Part shown: one piece after another, positions 9,017-16,846 of the stretch
How the letters are laid out: each line of letters starts with the position of its first letter
Numbering within the stretch: position 1 is the first letter of the stretch
Origin: Marinobacter iranensis
GTDB taxonomy: Bacteria > Pseudomonadota > Gammaproteobacteria > Pseudomonadales > Oleiphilaceae
Length of the DNA stretch: 64,000 bases
Assembly: GCF_029207565.1 (NCBI RefSeq)
Contig: NZ_JANCMW010000001.1
Location: 186,001-250,000 of the forward strand
Direction of reading: 5' to 3'
Program-made: the position numbers and the translations under genes
The notes under the pieces: generated by a model
The model's input: the letters and a program-made list of their open reading frames with translations, nothing else
What the model was told of the DNA's origin: nothing
Databases searched by the model: none

Positions 9017-9332
9017 GTCAGACCCTGAAGGGGAAACACCGAGCGGGGCACCGGCCCGGTTTCAATGCGCGCAGGATAGCCGAAAAGCCCTACATATTCA
9101 TCCTGGGCAGGTGTGCATAAGAGCGGCATTTTGTGGGCGTCTGCTATGTCCAGAAAATGATGCGCCTGGCCTATGCCAGCACCATGCTCTGGCAAAGTAG
9201 CTCGGGAAGAATAAGCCTGGCTTATCCGGCAAGATAAGATTTCTTTATTTGCTTCATGACACGACTCTGTTTAGGTTGATAACCATCAACTGCAATCATT
9301 CTTTATCGACCGTCTATTAACGGAGTCATAAC
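9017..9332. other. Intergenic gap between divergent genes
   Basis: 316 bp between the TRIC-family gene (minus) and the quinone oxidoreductase gene (plus). The right half, about 9225-9300, is AT-rich and probably carries the promoter of the oxidoreductase gene. No convincing -35/-10 pair, RNA gene or ORF with a ribosome site was found. Confidence 0.4.
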
Positions 9333-10313
9333 ATGAGAGCGATTCTCTGCAAGGAATACGGCCCTGCCGACAAACTGGTTATCGAAGACGTCGCCAGCCC
9401 CATGGCGAAAGGCCATGGTGTCAAGGTCCGGGTCAAGGCTGCTGGCCTGAACTTCCCGGATACTTTGATCATTGAGGGCAAATACCAGCTCAAACCCACC
9501 ATGCCTTTCTCCCCCGGTGGAGAGATGTCAGGCGAGGTGGTTGAAGTAGGGGAAAAGGTAACCCGCTTCAAACCGGGCGACCGCGTTGCCGGCCTCACGG
9601 GTTACGGCGCCTTCGCCGAGGAAGTTGTGGTTCCGGAACAGAACATCCTGCCCATCCCCGAGTCCATGTCCGACGAGAAAGCGGCTGCTTTCTCGATGGT
9701 CTATGGCACTTCCTACTACGCCCTGAAGCAACGTGCCAACATCCAGCCCGGTGAAACCCTGCTGGTACTGGGGGCGAGTGGTGGTGTTGGTCTGGCCACG
9801 GTGGAACTGGGCAAGGCCATGGGCGCCCACGTGATTGCGGCGGCCAGCACGGCCGAGAAACTGGCGGTGGCGAAAGAAGCCGGCGCGGATGAGTTGATCA
9901 ACTACACCGAAGAGCCGTTGAAAGACGCGGTCAAGCGCCTGACCAATAGCAAGGGCGTGGATGTGATCTACGACCCGGTCGGCGGCGAATTCACCGAACA
10001 GGCCCTGCGCGCCATGGCCTGGAACGGCCGCCACCTGATCATCGGCTTTGCAGCCGGCGATATCCCCAAGATCCCGGCAAACCTGACCCTGCTGAAAGGC
10101 TGCTCTGTAGTTGGCGTTTTCTGGGGCAGCTTCACCCAGCGCGAGCCGCAGAACAGCGCCCAGAACATGATGGAGCTGCTGAAGCTGTTCTCCGAGGGCA
10201 AGATCAACCCGAGAATCAGCGAGGTTTACGACTTCGAGGACTATGAGAAAGCCCTCGGAGCACTGACTGGGCGGACGGCTACCGGGAAGGTTGTGCTTAA
10301 GGTTGGGTCTTGA
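9333..10313 (+). CDS. Zinc-independent NADPH:quinone oxidoreductase, MDR superfamily
   Basis: A 326-residue medium-chain dehydrogenase/reductase. The N-terminal GroES-like fold contains AGLNFPDTLIIEGKYQ and SPGGEMSGEVVEVG, and the Rossmann motif LVLGASGGVGLATVELG begins near residue 142. Catalytic-zinc ligands are absent, which places it with quinone oxidoreductases and enoyl reductases. It is convergent with the Atu operon across a 496 bp gap full of palindromic repeats. A role linked to terpene or fatty-acid catabolism is possible but not shown. Confidence 0.85.
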   Translation: MRAILCKEYGPADKLVIEDVASPMAKGHGVKVRVKAAGLNFPDTLIIEGKYQLKPTMPFSPGGEMSGEVVEVGEKVTRFKPGDRVAGLTGYGAFAEEVVVPEQNILPIPESMSDEKAAAFSMVYGTSYYALKQRANIQPGETLLVLGASGGVGLATVELGKAMGAHVIAAASTAEKLAVAKEAGADELINYTEEPLKDAVKRLTNSKGVDVIYDPVGGEFTEQALRAMAWNGRHLIIGFAAGDIPKIPANLTLLKGCSVVGVFWGSFTQREPQNSAQNMMELLKLFSEGKINPRISEVYDFEDYEKALGALTGRTATGKVVLKVGS

Positions 10314-10361
10314 GGTGACCTTCGGGTTTTGGTCCTAGCCTGTTTAGTTTGGGGTATGGCC

Positions 10362-10463
10362 GGGGCTGAGGGACCCTCCACAAAAACGCTACGAGCACAG
10401 CCATGTGCGCTTGACTCCGGCCGTCCCTGGCCGGAGACATTTTGTGGAGGGTCCCTCAGCCCC
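10362..10463. repeat. Three-way-junction palindromic element R1
   Basis: Arms 10362-10385 and 10440-10463 are a perfect 24 bp inverted repeat (GGGGCTGAGGGACC..., ending CACAAAA). The 54 nt between them contain two hairpins: GCACA/TGTGC around 10395-10408, and CTCCGGCC/GGCCGGAG with loop GTCCCT (about 10416-10437). It lies just after the convergent quinone oxidoreductase gene. Confidence 0.85.
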
Positions 10464-10503
10464 TGCCGGCAGGCCTCGGAAATATACCAGCGAATGACGA
10501 AAC

Positions 10504-10594
10504 CGTAGGTCGGATTAGCGAAGCGTAATCCGACTCTTTTTGTGGCGTTACCTCCATTTGTCGGATTACGGCCTGCGGCCTAATCCGACCTACG
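10504..10594. repeat. REP-like inverted doublet
   Basis: Two copies of a palindromic unit face each other. The first, at 10504-10534, reads CGTAGGTCGGATTAGC then GAAGCGTAATCCGAC. The second, at 10560-10594, is its inverted relative with centre GGCCTGCGGCC. The GTAGGTCGGATTA...TAATCCGAC unit resembles a short REP-type repeat common in proteobacterial genomes. It is distinct from the R elements on either side. Confidence 0.8.
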
Positions 10595-10639
10595 TTCGTC
10601 GCCACCGAAACCTTTCGATATATCTCCGATGCTTTGCGG

Positions 10640-10747
10640 GCACCGGTGGGAACACCCTCCCAAAAATGTGCGGAGCCATGGATGGCGGAGCCCAAGCGCA
10701 CATGGATGTGCTTGAAGCGTTTTTTGGGAGGGTGTTCCCACCGGTGC
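10640..10747. repeat. Three-way-junction palindromic element R2
   Basis: Arms 10640-10666 and 10721-10747 form a perfect 27 bp inverted repeat (GCACCGGTGGGAACAC... ending CCCAAAAA). The 54 nt centre is in the opposite orientation to R1 and contains GCCATGGATGGC and GCACATGGATGTGC hairpins. It sits 62 bp beyond the end of atuH. Confidence 0.87.
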
Positions 10748-10809
10748 CGCCACCAAGCCGTGCAGGCTAGGGCCGAGAGACATAGGCGCTGCCTTAAATC
10801 CAGGAAAAC

Positions 10810-12648
10810 TCAAAACCGAACGTCGCCCGAATCAATCTCCGCAACCAGCTCAGGCGTCAAAAGGCTATACCCCTCCGTCCCAGGCAACCACGCATAAACC
10901 TGCTCCCCGGGCTTGTCGATGGAATAGCCGGCTTTCTGGATATCCACCTTGCGGTATTTGAAAGTCCCGGTTTTTTCAATGGCACTCGTCACCCGCACAA
11001 ACACCGGAACCGCGTAGGGCGGCAGGTTGTCGTTCAGGTAGCGGAACAGCCGGTTTACATCGAACTCATGGCCATTGGAGCGGGGAACCAGCGTTACCAT
11101 GCCGGCCTTGCCATTGGTGCCGGGAATTTCCACGCCGTAGACGATTGCTTCCTCGACCATGTTGGAGCCGTCGATGATGTTCTCCACCTCCGTGGTGGAC
11201 ACGTTCTCCCCCTTCCAACGAAAGGTGTCGCCCATGCGATCCACGAACTGCAGGTGGCCGCAGCCGATTTCCTTTAAAACATCGCCGGTGTTGAACCATT
11301 GGTCGCCTTTCTTGAAGGCAGCTCGCAGGATGGATTTTTCCGTGGCGTCTTTCTGGGTATAGCCTTCAAAGGACCACTTTTTGGTGATCTCGCCGATCAG
11401 CAGGCCCGGTTCGCCTTTCTCAACTTCCTGCATGAAACCGTTCTCATCCCGGACCGGGTCGCGAGTGCCGTCGTGGAATTTCACCAGTTTGTAGGGGGCG
11501 GTGGAAAAGCCCACGGTGTTGTCCAGGTTGAAGAAGTTGCTGAAGCCAATATTGCCCTCGCTGGAGGCATAGAGCTCCGCCACGGTTTCGATGCCGAAGC
11601 GCTCCTTGAATTCCTTCCAGATGGACGGGCGCAGGCCATTGCCGATCATCTTGGTGAGGTTGTGATTGCGGTCCTGCTTACTGGGTGGCTGGTTGAGCAG
11701 GTAGCGGCAGAGTTCGCCCACGTACCCGAAGGTGGTGGCCCGGAAATACCGCACGTCGTCCCAGAAGGCGCTGGCGGAGAACTTGCGGCGCAGGGCAATG
11801 GCGGAGCCGCCGGCCAGGACCGAGCCCCAGCACACCAGCAAGGCAGTGCCGTGGTAGAGGGGCAGGGTGCAGTAGAGGACGTCGTCCGGCCTCATGTCCA
11901 GCGACATCATGCCGAAGCCGCCATAGGCTTTCATGAACTTGCGGTGGCTGCCAGGCGCGGCCTTGGGCAGGCCGGTGGTGCCGGAGGTGAACAGGTAAAT
12001 GGCGGTATCGCCCATGGTGGGCTGATCGGCTGGCTGAGGTGCGGTGTTCCGGTGGGCACTGACCTTTGTGGCCATGTTTACGTAACCCTCCGGCGCATCG
12101 CCGAAGATGTTCATGGTGTTGGTATCGGCAAGAAACAGGAACGGGTTGGGGTGGCTGGTCTGGATATCGGCCTTCACGCCATCGAAGCTTTCTACCAGTT
12201 CCTCGCCCACAACAACCATCTTCGGACCGATCAGATTGACGCTGTGCTCGAGCACTTTGCCTTTCTGGGATGTGTTCAGCATCGCACAAGCCACACCAAT
12301 CTTCGCGGCACCGGCCACCACCGCCAGCAGTTCCGGGCGGTTTTCCAGGAACACGGCAATCGCATCGCCCCTGACCAGCCCTTCCGCCTTCAGGAAGCGG
12401 GCAATGCGGTTAGCCCAGCCGTTGAATTCGTGCCAGGTAATGCTGCGGTCTTCGAACAGGATGGCCGGGCGATGGCCGTACTTTTCGGCGTTACGCTCCA
12501 CCAGGGTGCCAAGGGTCAGGTCCTTGTTCCCGTTCTTGACCGAGTAGTAGTAATAGCCCTTGGCAATACTGGGGAAGCGCCGGAGTATGCCGGGCAGGCT
12601 GCGAACAATGTCACGAGCGGATACGTTTTCCTGGGTCATATTGGTCAT
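10810..12648 (-). CDS. atuH: Acyl-CoA synthetase of the Atu cluster
   Basis: A 612-residue AMP-forming ligase of the very-long-chain acyl-CoA synthetase/FATP type. The P-loop-like YLFTSGTTGLPKA (about residues 218-230), ELYASSEGNIGF, the ATP-hinge region FNTGDVLKEIG with FVDRMGDTFRWKGENVST, and C-terminal GTFKYRK are all present. It is the last gene of the minus-strand cluster, in the position of atuH of Pseudomonas aeruginosa. It is proposed to activate citronellic, geranic or related isoprenoid acids to CoA thioesters; the exact acid is inference. The start is ATG at 12648, with a second ATG nine bases on. Confidence 0.85.
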   Translation of the reverse strand: MTNMTQENVSARDIVRSLPGILRRFPSIAKGYYYYSVKNGNKDLTLGTLVERNAEKYGHRPAILFEDRSITWHEFNGWANRIARFLKAEGLVRGDAIAVFLENRPELLAVVAGAAKIGVACAMLNTSQKGKVLEHSVNLIGPKMVVVGEELVESFDGVKADIQTSHPNPFLFLADTNTMNIFGDAPEGYVNMATKVSAHRNTAPQPADQPTMGDTAIYLFTSGTTGLPKAAPGSHRKFMKAYGGFGMMSLDMRPDDVLYCTLPLYHGTALLVCWGSVLAGGSAIALRRKFSASAFWDDVRYFRATTFGYVGELCRYLLNQPPSKQDRNHNLTKMIGNGLRPSIWKEFKERFGIETVAELYASSEGNIGFSNFFNLDNTVGFSTAPYKLVKFHDGTRDPVRDENGFMQEVEKGEPGLLIGEITKKWSFEGYTQKDATEKSILRAAFKKGDQWFNTGDVLKEIGCGHLQFVDRMGDTFRWKGENVSTTEVENIIDGSNMVEEAIVYGVEIPGTNGKAGMVTLVPRSNGHEFDVNRLFRYLNDNLPPYAVPVFVRVTSAIEKTGTFKYRKVDIQKAGYSIDKPGEQVYAWLPGTEGYSLLTPELVAEIDSGDVRF

Positions 12649-12713
12649 CCATCAGGGTCAGTGTTGAACGTTGTTGTTCGTTTGTACCCCGGGGACAACG
12701 GCTGACTCCGGGG

Positions 12714-13541
12714 CTAATCCAGAAACAGGTCCGGCATCAGCGGTTTGTCGCCGGGCTGGTACCGGTAGTGTTCGAAATCGGTAACGCCGTCGGCTCTCAG
12801 CACATCCTCATCTATCACCGACTGGCCGGTCATGCTGTCGGCAGGGCGGCTGAGGATGCTCAGGGCGGCGTCTGCCATAATGTCGGGCTTGCGGCCCTGG
12901 GCCAGCATCTGCTGGCCGCCTACTTCAAACTCGATGGCAGCGGTGGCGATCAGTGTTTTGGGCCAGAGCGTGTTTACCGCGATGCCATAGCGCCGGAACT
13001 CCTCGGCCATGCCCATACTCAGCATGGTCATGGCGTATTTTGTGGTGGTGTAAGGCCCGTATTGGGCAAACCACCGGGTATCCAGATTCAGGGGCGGTGA
13101 CAGGCTCAGGATATGGGCCCGGTCCGACTCCTTCAGCCAAGGCAATGCGGCCTGGCTGCAGACAAACACCGCGCGGGCGTTAACCTGGTGCATCAGGTCG
13201 TAACGGCTGACCTTGAGGTTCTCTACGCCAGACAGCTTGATGGCGCCGGCATTGTTGACCAGCGCATCGATACCGCCAAAATGATCGGCGGCTTCGTCCA
13301 CCCGCTGACGCACCAGCTTTTCGTCCCGTACATCCAGCACCAGTGGCAGGGCCTGGCCGCCCGCTTGCCGTATTTCTTCCGCCACACTGTGAATGGTGCC
13401 CGGTAGCTTCGGGTGTGGCTGGTCGGACTTGGCCGCAATCACCACGTTGGCGCCCTCTCTGGCGCAGGCCAGGGCAATAGCCCGGCCAATACCCCGGCTG
13501 CCGCCGGTAATAAAAACGGTTCTGTTCTGCATTGTGCTCAT
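12714..13541 (-). CDS. atuG: Short-chain dehydrogenase of the Atu cluster
   Basis: A 275-residue SDR of the HSDL2-like type. The cofactor motif is TGGSRGIGRAIA (about residues 11-22), followed by NNAGAI. The catalytic Tyr and Lys lie in YGPYTTTKYAM, after LSLSPPL. Its ATG overlaps the atuF stop codon by 4 bp (ATGA), indicating translational coupling. In the Atu pathway it is thought to take part in dehydrogenation of the terpenol, terpenal or acyl-CoA intermediates; its precise step is unresolved even in Pseudomonas. Confidence 0.82.
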   Translation of the reverse strand: MSTMQNRTVFITGGSRGIGRAIALACAREGANVVIAAKSDQPHPKLPGTIHSVAEEIRQAGGQALPLVLDVRDEKLVRQRVDEAADHFGGIDALVNNAGAIKLSGVENLKVSRYDLMHQVNARAVFVCSQAALPWLKESDRAHILSLSPPLNLDTRWFAQYGPYTTTKYAMTMLSMGMAEEFRRYGIAVNTLWPKTLIATAAIEFEVGGQQMLAQGRKPDIMADAALSILSRPADSMTGQSVIDEDVLRADGVTDFEHYRYQPGDKPLMPDLFLD

Positions 13542-15532
13542 TGTCCGGCCTCCTCTGAGGTGGCATCGGCAGCAGTGATGTCCACCAGTAACTGGCTGCG
13601 TTTGACCTGGTCGCCTTTCGCGGCCAGGACCTCACCCACCATACCATCGCGGTCCGCTTTCACCGGATGTTCCATTTTCATGGCCTCCAGGATCACCAGG
13701 GTGTCTCCCTGTTTCACCGTCTGGCCTTCCTGCACCAGAACATCAATGATTGCGCCGTCCATGGTGGCCTTGATGCGGCCGCTGCCACTGGCAGCAGCCC
13801 CAGTGGCCGGCTGGTGGGTAACATCACGCAATGCCACTGCCTGCCCGGACGCCTGCAAATATAGGTGATCGCCCCGGCGGTGATATTGGCATTGTTGACG
13901 AACGCCCTTGTCGATAATGCATAACAGGCCATCGCCCATGCTTTCAAGGTCGAGCTCGTAGTGGTCTTGACCCCGGGTCACCGTAAAGTGACTGCCGGCG
14001 CGGCGCACCAGCAGTTCCAGGGTTTTGTCGCCGGTTTCAAGCTTGACGGGAGTGACCGTCGCGGGGGCGTTGCTCCAGGCATTATTCATGTCGGATTGAC
14101 TGGAAGGACGGCCCGAATTGCCATGGCTGAACACGCAGGCGGCCAGTGCCAGTTCGCGGATACTGATCTCTTTTGGAGCCAGGGAGGGATCCTCTCGGAA
14201 CGCCTGCTGCAGGAACGCCGTGGTGGCTTCACCGGCACCGAATGTCTCATCAGCGATGATGCGGCTGAGGAAATAACGGTTGGTGGTCACGCCGAACACG
14301 GTGGTGTCCTCCAGCGCCCTGAGCAGCCGGCGGCGGGCTTCATTGCGGTTGGCCCCCCAGGCCACCACCTTGGCCAGCATGGGGTCGTAATGGGGTGTGA
14401 CCGCATCGCCGGAGCGAACGCCGGTGTCGAACCGCAATCCTTCGCCTTCAGCAGGCCGGAACTGATGCAATGGCCCGGTTTGCGGCGTGAACCCGTTGGC
14501 CGGGTCTTCCGCGTACAGGCGTACTTCAATGGCATGGCCGTTCAACTGGATCTGGTCCTGTGGCAGCGGCAATGGCAGGCCTTCGGCCACGGACAATTGC
14601 CAGGCCACCAGATCCTGCCCGGTGATCATTTCGGTCACCGGGTGTTCCACCTGCAGGCGGGTGTTCATTTCCAGGAAGTAGAAGTTGCGGTCCTTGTTCA
14701 CCAGGAACTCGACAGTACCTGCGCCTTCGTAGCCACAGGCTAGCGCTGCTTTGACAGCTGCTTCGCCCATGGCTTCCCGCAATTCCGGGGTGACGAAAGG
14801 CGAGGGCGCTTCTTCAACCACTTTCTGGTGCCGCCGCTGAACCGAACAATCCCGCTCACCCAAGTAAACGGCGTTACCGTGTTGGTCCGCAAATACCTGG
14901 ATTTCGATATGGCGGGGCTCGATCACCGCCTTCTCCAGAATCAGCTCGCCATCCCCAAAGGCCTGTTTGGCCTCTGAACGGGCCCGCCGGATGTTGTCGG
15001 CCAGTTCCTCTGCCTTCTCCACCAGCCGCATGCCCCGGCCACCGCCGCCTGCGGAGGCCTTGATCATCAGCGGGTAGCCAATATTCTTCGCAGCGTCGAT
15101 CAGCTCTTCGTCGCTGGCATTGTCACCCTCAAACCCGGGCACCACCGGCACCCCGGCTTCCTGCATGGCAATCTTCGACCGCCGCTTACTACCCATCAGC
15201 TCAATAGCCGCCTCCGGTGGCCCCACAAACACCAGTCCGGCCTCTTTGCAGGCCCTGGCAAACCTGGAATTTTCCGACAGGAACCCATACCCCGGATGCA
15301 CACAATCCGCCCCGGTTCTGACCGCCGCCTCGATAATGGCCTCAGCCTTCAAATAAGAAGCCGACACCTGAGCCGGGCCAATACACACCGCCTCATCGGC
15401 CATCTCCACATGCAGGGCTTTGGCGTCTGCTTCCGAGTACACTGCCACGGTGCGATAGCCCAGTGACTTTGCCGTCTTGATTATTCTGACTGCGATCTCA
15501 CCCCGGTTGGCGATTAAGAGTTTTTTTAGCAT
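13538..15532 (-). CDS. atuF: Geranyl-CoA carboxylase alpha (biotin-containing) subunit
   Basis: A 664-residue biotin carboxylase with carrier domain. Residues 1 to about 450 form the carboxylase: LLIANRGEIAVRI, HPGYGFLSEN, the glycine-rich ATP loop KASAGGGGRGMRLV, and EMNTRLQVEHPVTE. The C-terminal 80 residues are a lipoyl-like domain with the biotin-attachment motif EAMKMEHPV (about residue 630). Together with AtuC it carboxylates cis-geranyl-CoA to isohexenylglutaconyl-CoA. Methylcrotonyl-CoA carboxylase (LiuD) is very similar; the Atu assignment rests on cluster order. Two palindromic elements separate it from atuE. Confidence 0.88.
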   Translation of the reverse strand: MLKKLLIANRGEIAVRIIKTAKSLGYRTVAVYSEADAKALHVEMADEAVCIGPAQVSASYLKAEAIIEAAVRTGADCVHPGYGFLSENSRFARACKEAGLVFVGPPEAAIELMGSKRRSKIAMQEAGVPVVPGFEGDNASDEELIDAAKNIGYPLMIKASAGGGGRGMRLVEKAEELADNIRRARSEAKQAFGDGELILEKAVIEPRHIEIQVFADQHGNAVYLGERDCSVQRRHQKVVEEAPSPFVTPELREAMGEAAVKAALACGYEGAGTVEFLVNKDRNFYFLEMNTRLQVEHPVTEMITGQDLVAWQLSVAEGLPLPLPQDQIQLNGHAIEVRLYAEDPANGFTPQTGPLHQFRPAEGEGLRFDTGVRSGDAVTPHYDPMLAKVVAWGANRNEARRRLLRALEDTTVFGVTTNRYFLSRIIADETFGAGEATTAFLQQAFREDPSLAPKEISIRELALAACVFSHGNSGRPSSQSDMNNAWSNAPATVTPVKLETGDKTLELLVRRAGSHFTVTRGQDHYELDLESMGDGLLCIIDKGVRQQCQYHRRGDHLYLQASGQAVALRDVTHQPATGAAASGSGRIKATMDGAIIDVLVQEGQTVKQGDTLVILEAMKMEHPVKADRDGMVGEVLAAKGDQVKRSQLLVDITAADATSEEAGQ

Positions 15533-15562
15533 TTTGGTGGTCTCTTGCTTGGGTGGCTGGTC

Positions 15563-15678
15563 GCTTTGGTGGGAAGGAGGCCCTGGTTCAGGACACGCCG
15601 TGAATACATCCCTGTAGGCTCGTAAAAAACATCCATGTTTTTTACGGTCCTGAACCAGGGCCTCCTTCCCACCAAAGC
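15563..15678. repeat. Three-way-junction palindromic element R3
   Basis: Arms 15563-15594 and 15647-15678 are a perfect 32 bp inverted repeat. The 52 nt centre holds CGTAAAAAACAT/ATGTTTTTTACG, a perfect 12 bp stem with two unpaired C, and a short TACA/TGTA hairpin with apex TCCC. The centre is the reverse complement of the R4 type. The element ends 30 bp before the atuF start codon. Confidence 0.9.
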
Positions 15679-15737
15679 TCCTTCCAACTTTTGTAACTGC
15701 ATGCCTGTTTGTTTATGAGCGTTTTGCACAGTGCTTG

Positions 15738-15847
15738 GGGGTGGGGTTGATCCGGCTTTCCGGGACCGTCAAAAACATGGATGTTTTTGTCGAGCGTACA
15801 GGGACGTATTCACCGCGTGTCCCGGAAAGCCGGATCAACCCCGCCCC
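15738..15847. repeat. Three-way-junction palindromic element R4
   Basis: Arms 15738-15766 and 15819-15847 pair over 29 positions with one G/T mismatch. The 52 nt centre (15767-15818) is identical to that of R5 at 16734-16785. It contains CAAAAACAT/ATGTTTTTG and the GTACAGGGACGTATTCAC stretch. It ends 7 bp from the atuE stop codon. With R3, 59 bp away, it fills most of the 322 bp atuE-atuF gap. Confidence 0.9.
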
Positions 15848-15854
15848 TCCACCA

Positions 15855-16673
15855 TCAGTCTGACGAGACCCAGGAGGCTGGCCGCTTCTGCATAAACGCA
15901 AGAGTTCCCTCAGAACCCTCGTCACTGCGAATCGCCTCGGCAAACTTCTCCGCCGCACTGTCCAGAAGGCCGCTCATGGACTCATGGCCGACGCGGTGCA
16001 ACAGCGCCTTGGTTTCCGCCGTCGCATTCGGCGCACACTGCCGAACCCGCTCCACCGCCTGGCCCAACAGCTCATCAATCTCGACTTCAGACTCAGCAAC
16101 CTGATGAACAATCCCCAGCCGGCAGGCCTCTTCCGCATCCACCCGCAAACCCAGCAACGCCAACCGCCGCGCCTGCGTCAGCCCGATCCGCTCCACCACA
16201 AACGGCGCAATCTGCGCAGGGATCACCCCCAGGGTGGTCTCCGGCATCCCGAACTTAGCCGACGGCCCGGCAATCGCCACGTCGGACACACAGGCCAGCC
16301 CGAAACCACCGCCCATTACGGCGCCTTCGGTGACTGCAATGACCACCTTCGACGACTCATTCACCTGCTGAATCATCTGCCCGAACGCACGGTTCAGCCG
16401 GTAGAAAGGGTCCTCTTCACCCTCGGCAGGCTTCTGCCCCCGCGCACCGGCCATGTCCTTGATGTCCCCGCCGGCACAGAAGTGTCCACCGGCACCGCGA
16501 ATCACCACGGCGCGAATGCTGGTGTCGTCCTCAACCTGGCTGAACACCGTCGAAAGCTCCGCTACCATCTGTAGACTCATGGCGTTTCGAACGTCCGGCC
16601 GGTTGATGGTGACGAAAAGGGCCGGCCCCTGTTTCTCCAGGATAAGCGTTTCGCAATGCGGTAATTGATCCAT
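15855..16673 (-). CDS. atuE: Isohexenylglutaconyl-CoA hydratase
   Basis: A 272-residue crotonase-fold enzyme. Oxyanion-hole segments are GGHFCAGGDIKDM (about residues 65-77) and EGAVMGGGFGLAC (about 115-127), followed by FGMPETTLGVIP. It is predicted to hydrate isohexenylglutaconyl-CoA to 3-hydroxy-3-isohexenylglutaryl-CoA. The ATG at 16673 (MDQLPHCETL) is chosen: the frame is open upstream to 16745, but those codons run through palindromic element R5 and would add a spurious 24-residue N-terminus. Methylglutaconyl-CoA hydratase (LiuC) is the nearest alternative. Confidence 0.86.
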   Translation of the reverse strand: MDQLPHCETLILEKQGPALFVTINRPDVRNAMSLQMVAELSTVFSQVEDDTSIRAVVIRGAGGHFCAGGDIKDMAGARGQKPAEGEEDPFYRLNRAFGQMIQQVNESSKVVIAVTEGAVMGGGFGLACVSDVAIAGPSAKFGMPETTLGVIPAQIAPFVVERIGLTQARRLALLGLRVDAEEACRLGIVHQVAESEVEIDELLGQAVERVRQCAPNATAETKALLHRVGHESMSGLLDSAAEKFAEAIRSDEGSEGTLAFMQKRPASWVSSD

Positions 16674-16698
16674 GTTCGACTCCAAGAAAATTGTCCGG

Positions 16699-16820
16699 GG
16701 ACCGGTGCGTGGGTGGGAAGGCTTTTCCGGGACCGTCAAAAACATGGATGTTTTTGTCGAGCGTACAGGGACGTATTCACCGCGTGTCCCGAAAAAGCCT
16801 TCCCACCCATGTGCCGGTCC
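16699..16820. repeat. Three-way-junction palindromic element R5
   Basis: Arms 16699-16733 and 16786-16820 pair over 35 positions with four mismatches. The 52 nt centre is identical to that of R4, yet the arms differ. It fills the atuD-atuE junction, ending 25 bp before the atuE start and beginning 26 bp after the atuD stop. Confidence 0.9.
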
Positions 16821-16846
16821 TTTCTCCCAATGCCAAAGCGTAAAAC

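Noticed and set aside
10362..10463. R elements as integron attC sites
   Set aside because: The arms lack the conserved attC core sites, no integrase is nearby, and the flanking genes form a standard operon rather than cassettes.
15563..15678. R elements as simple rho-independent terminators
   Set aside because: Their total length, the two inner hairpins and the lack of T-tracts do not fit. They lie inside an operon whose downstream genes are needed, and R9 sits between divergent genes.
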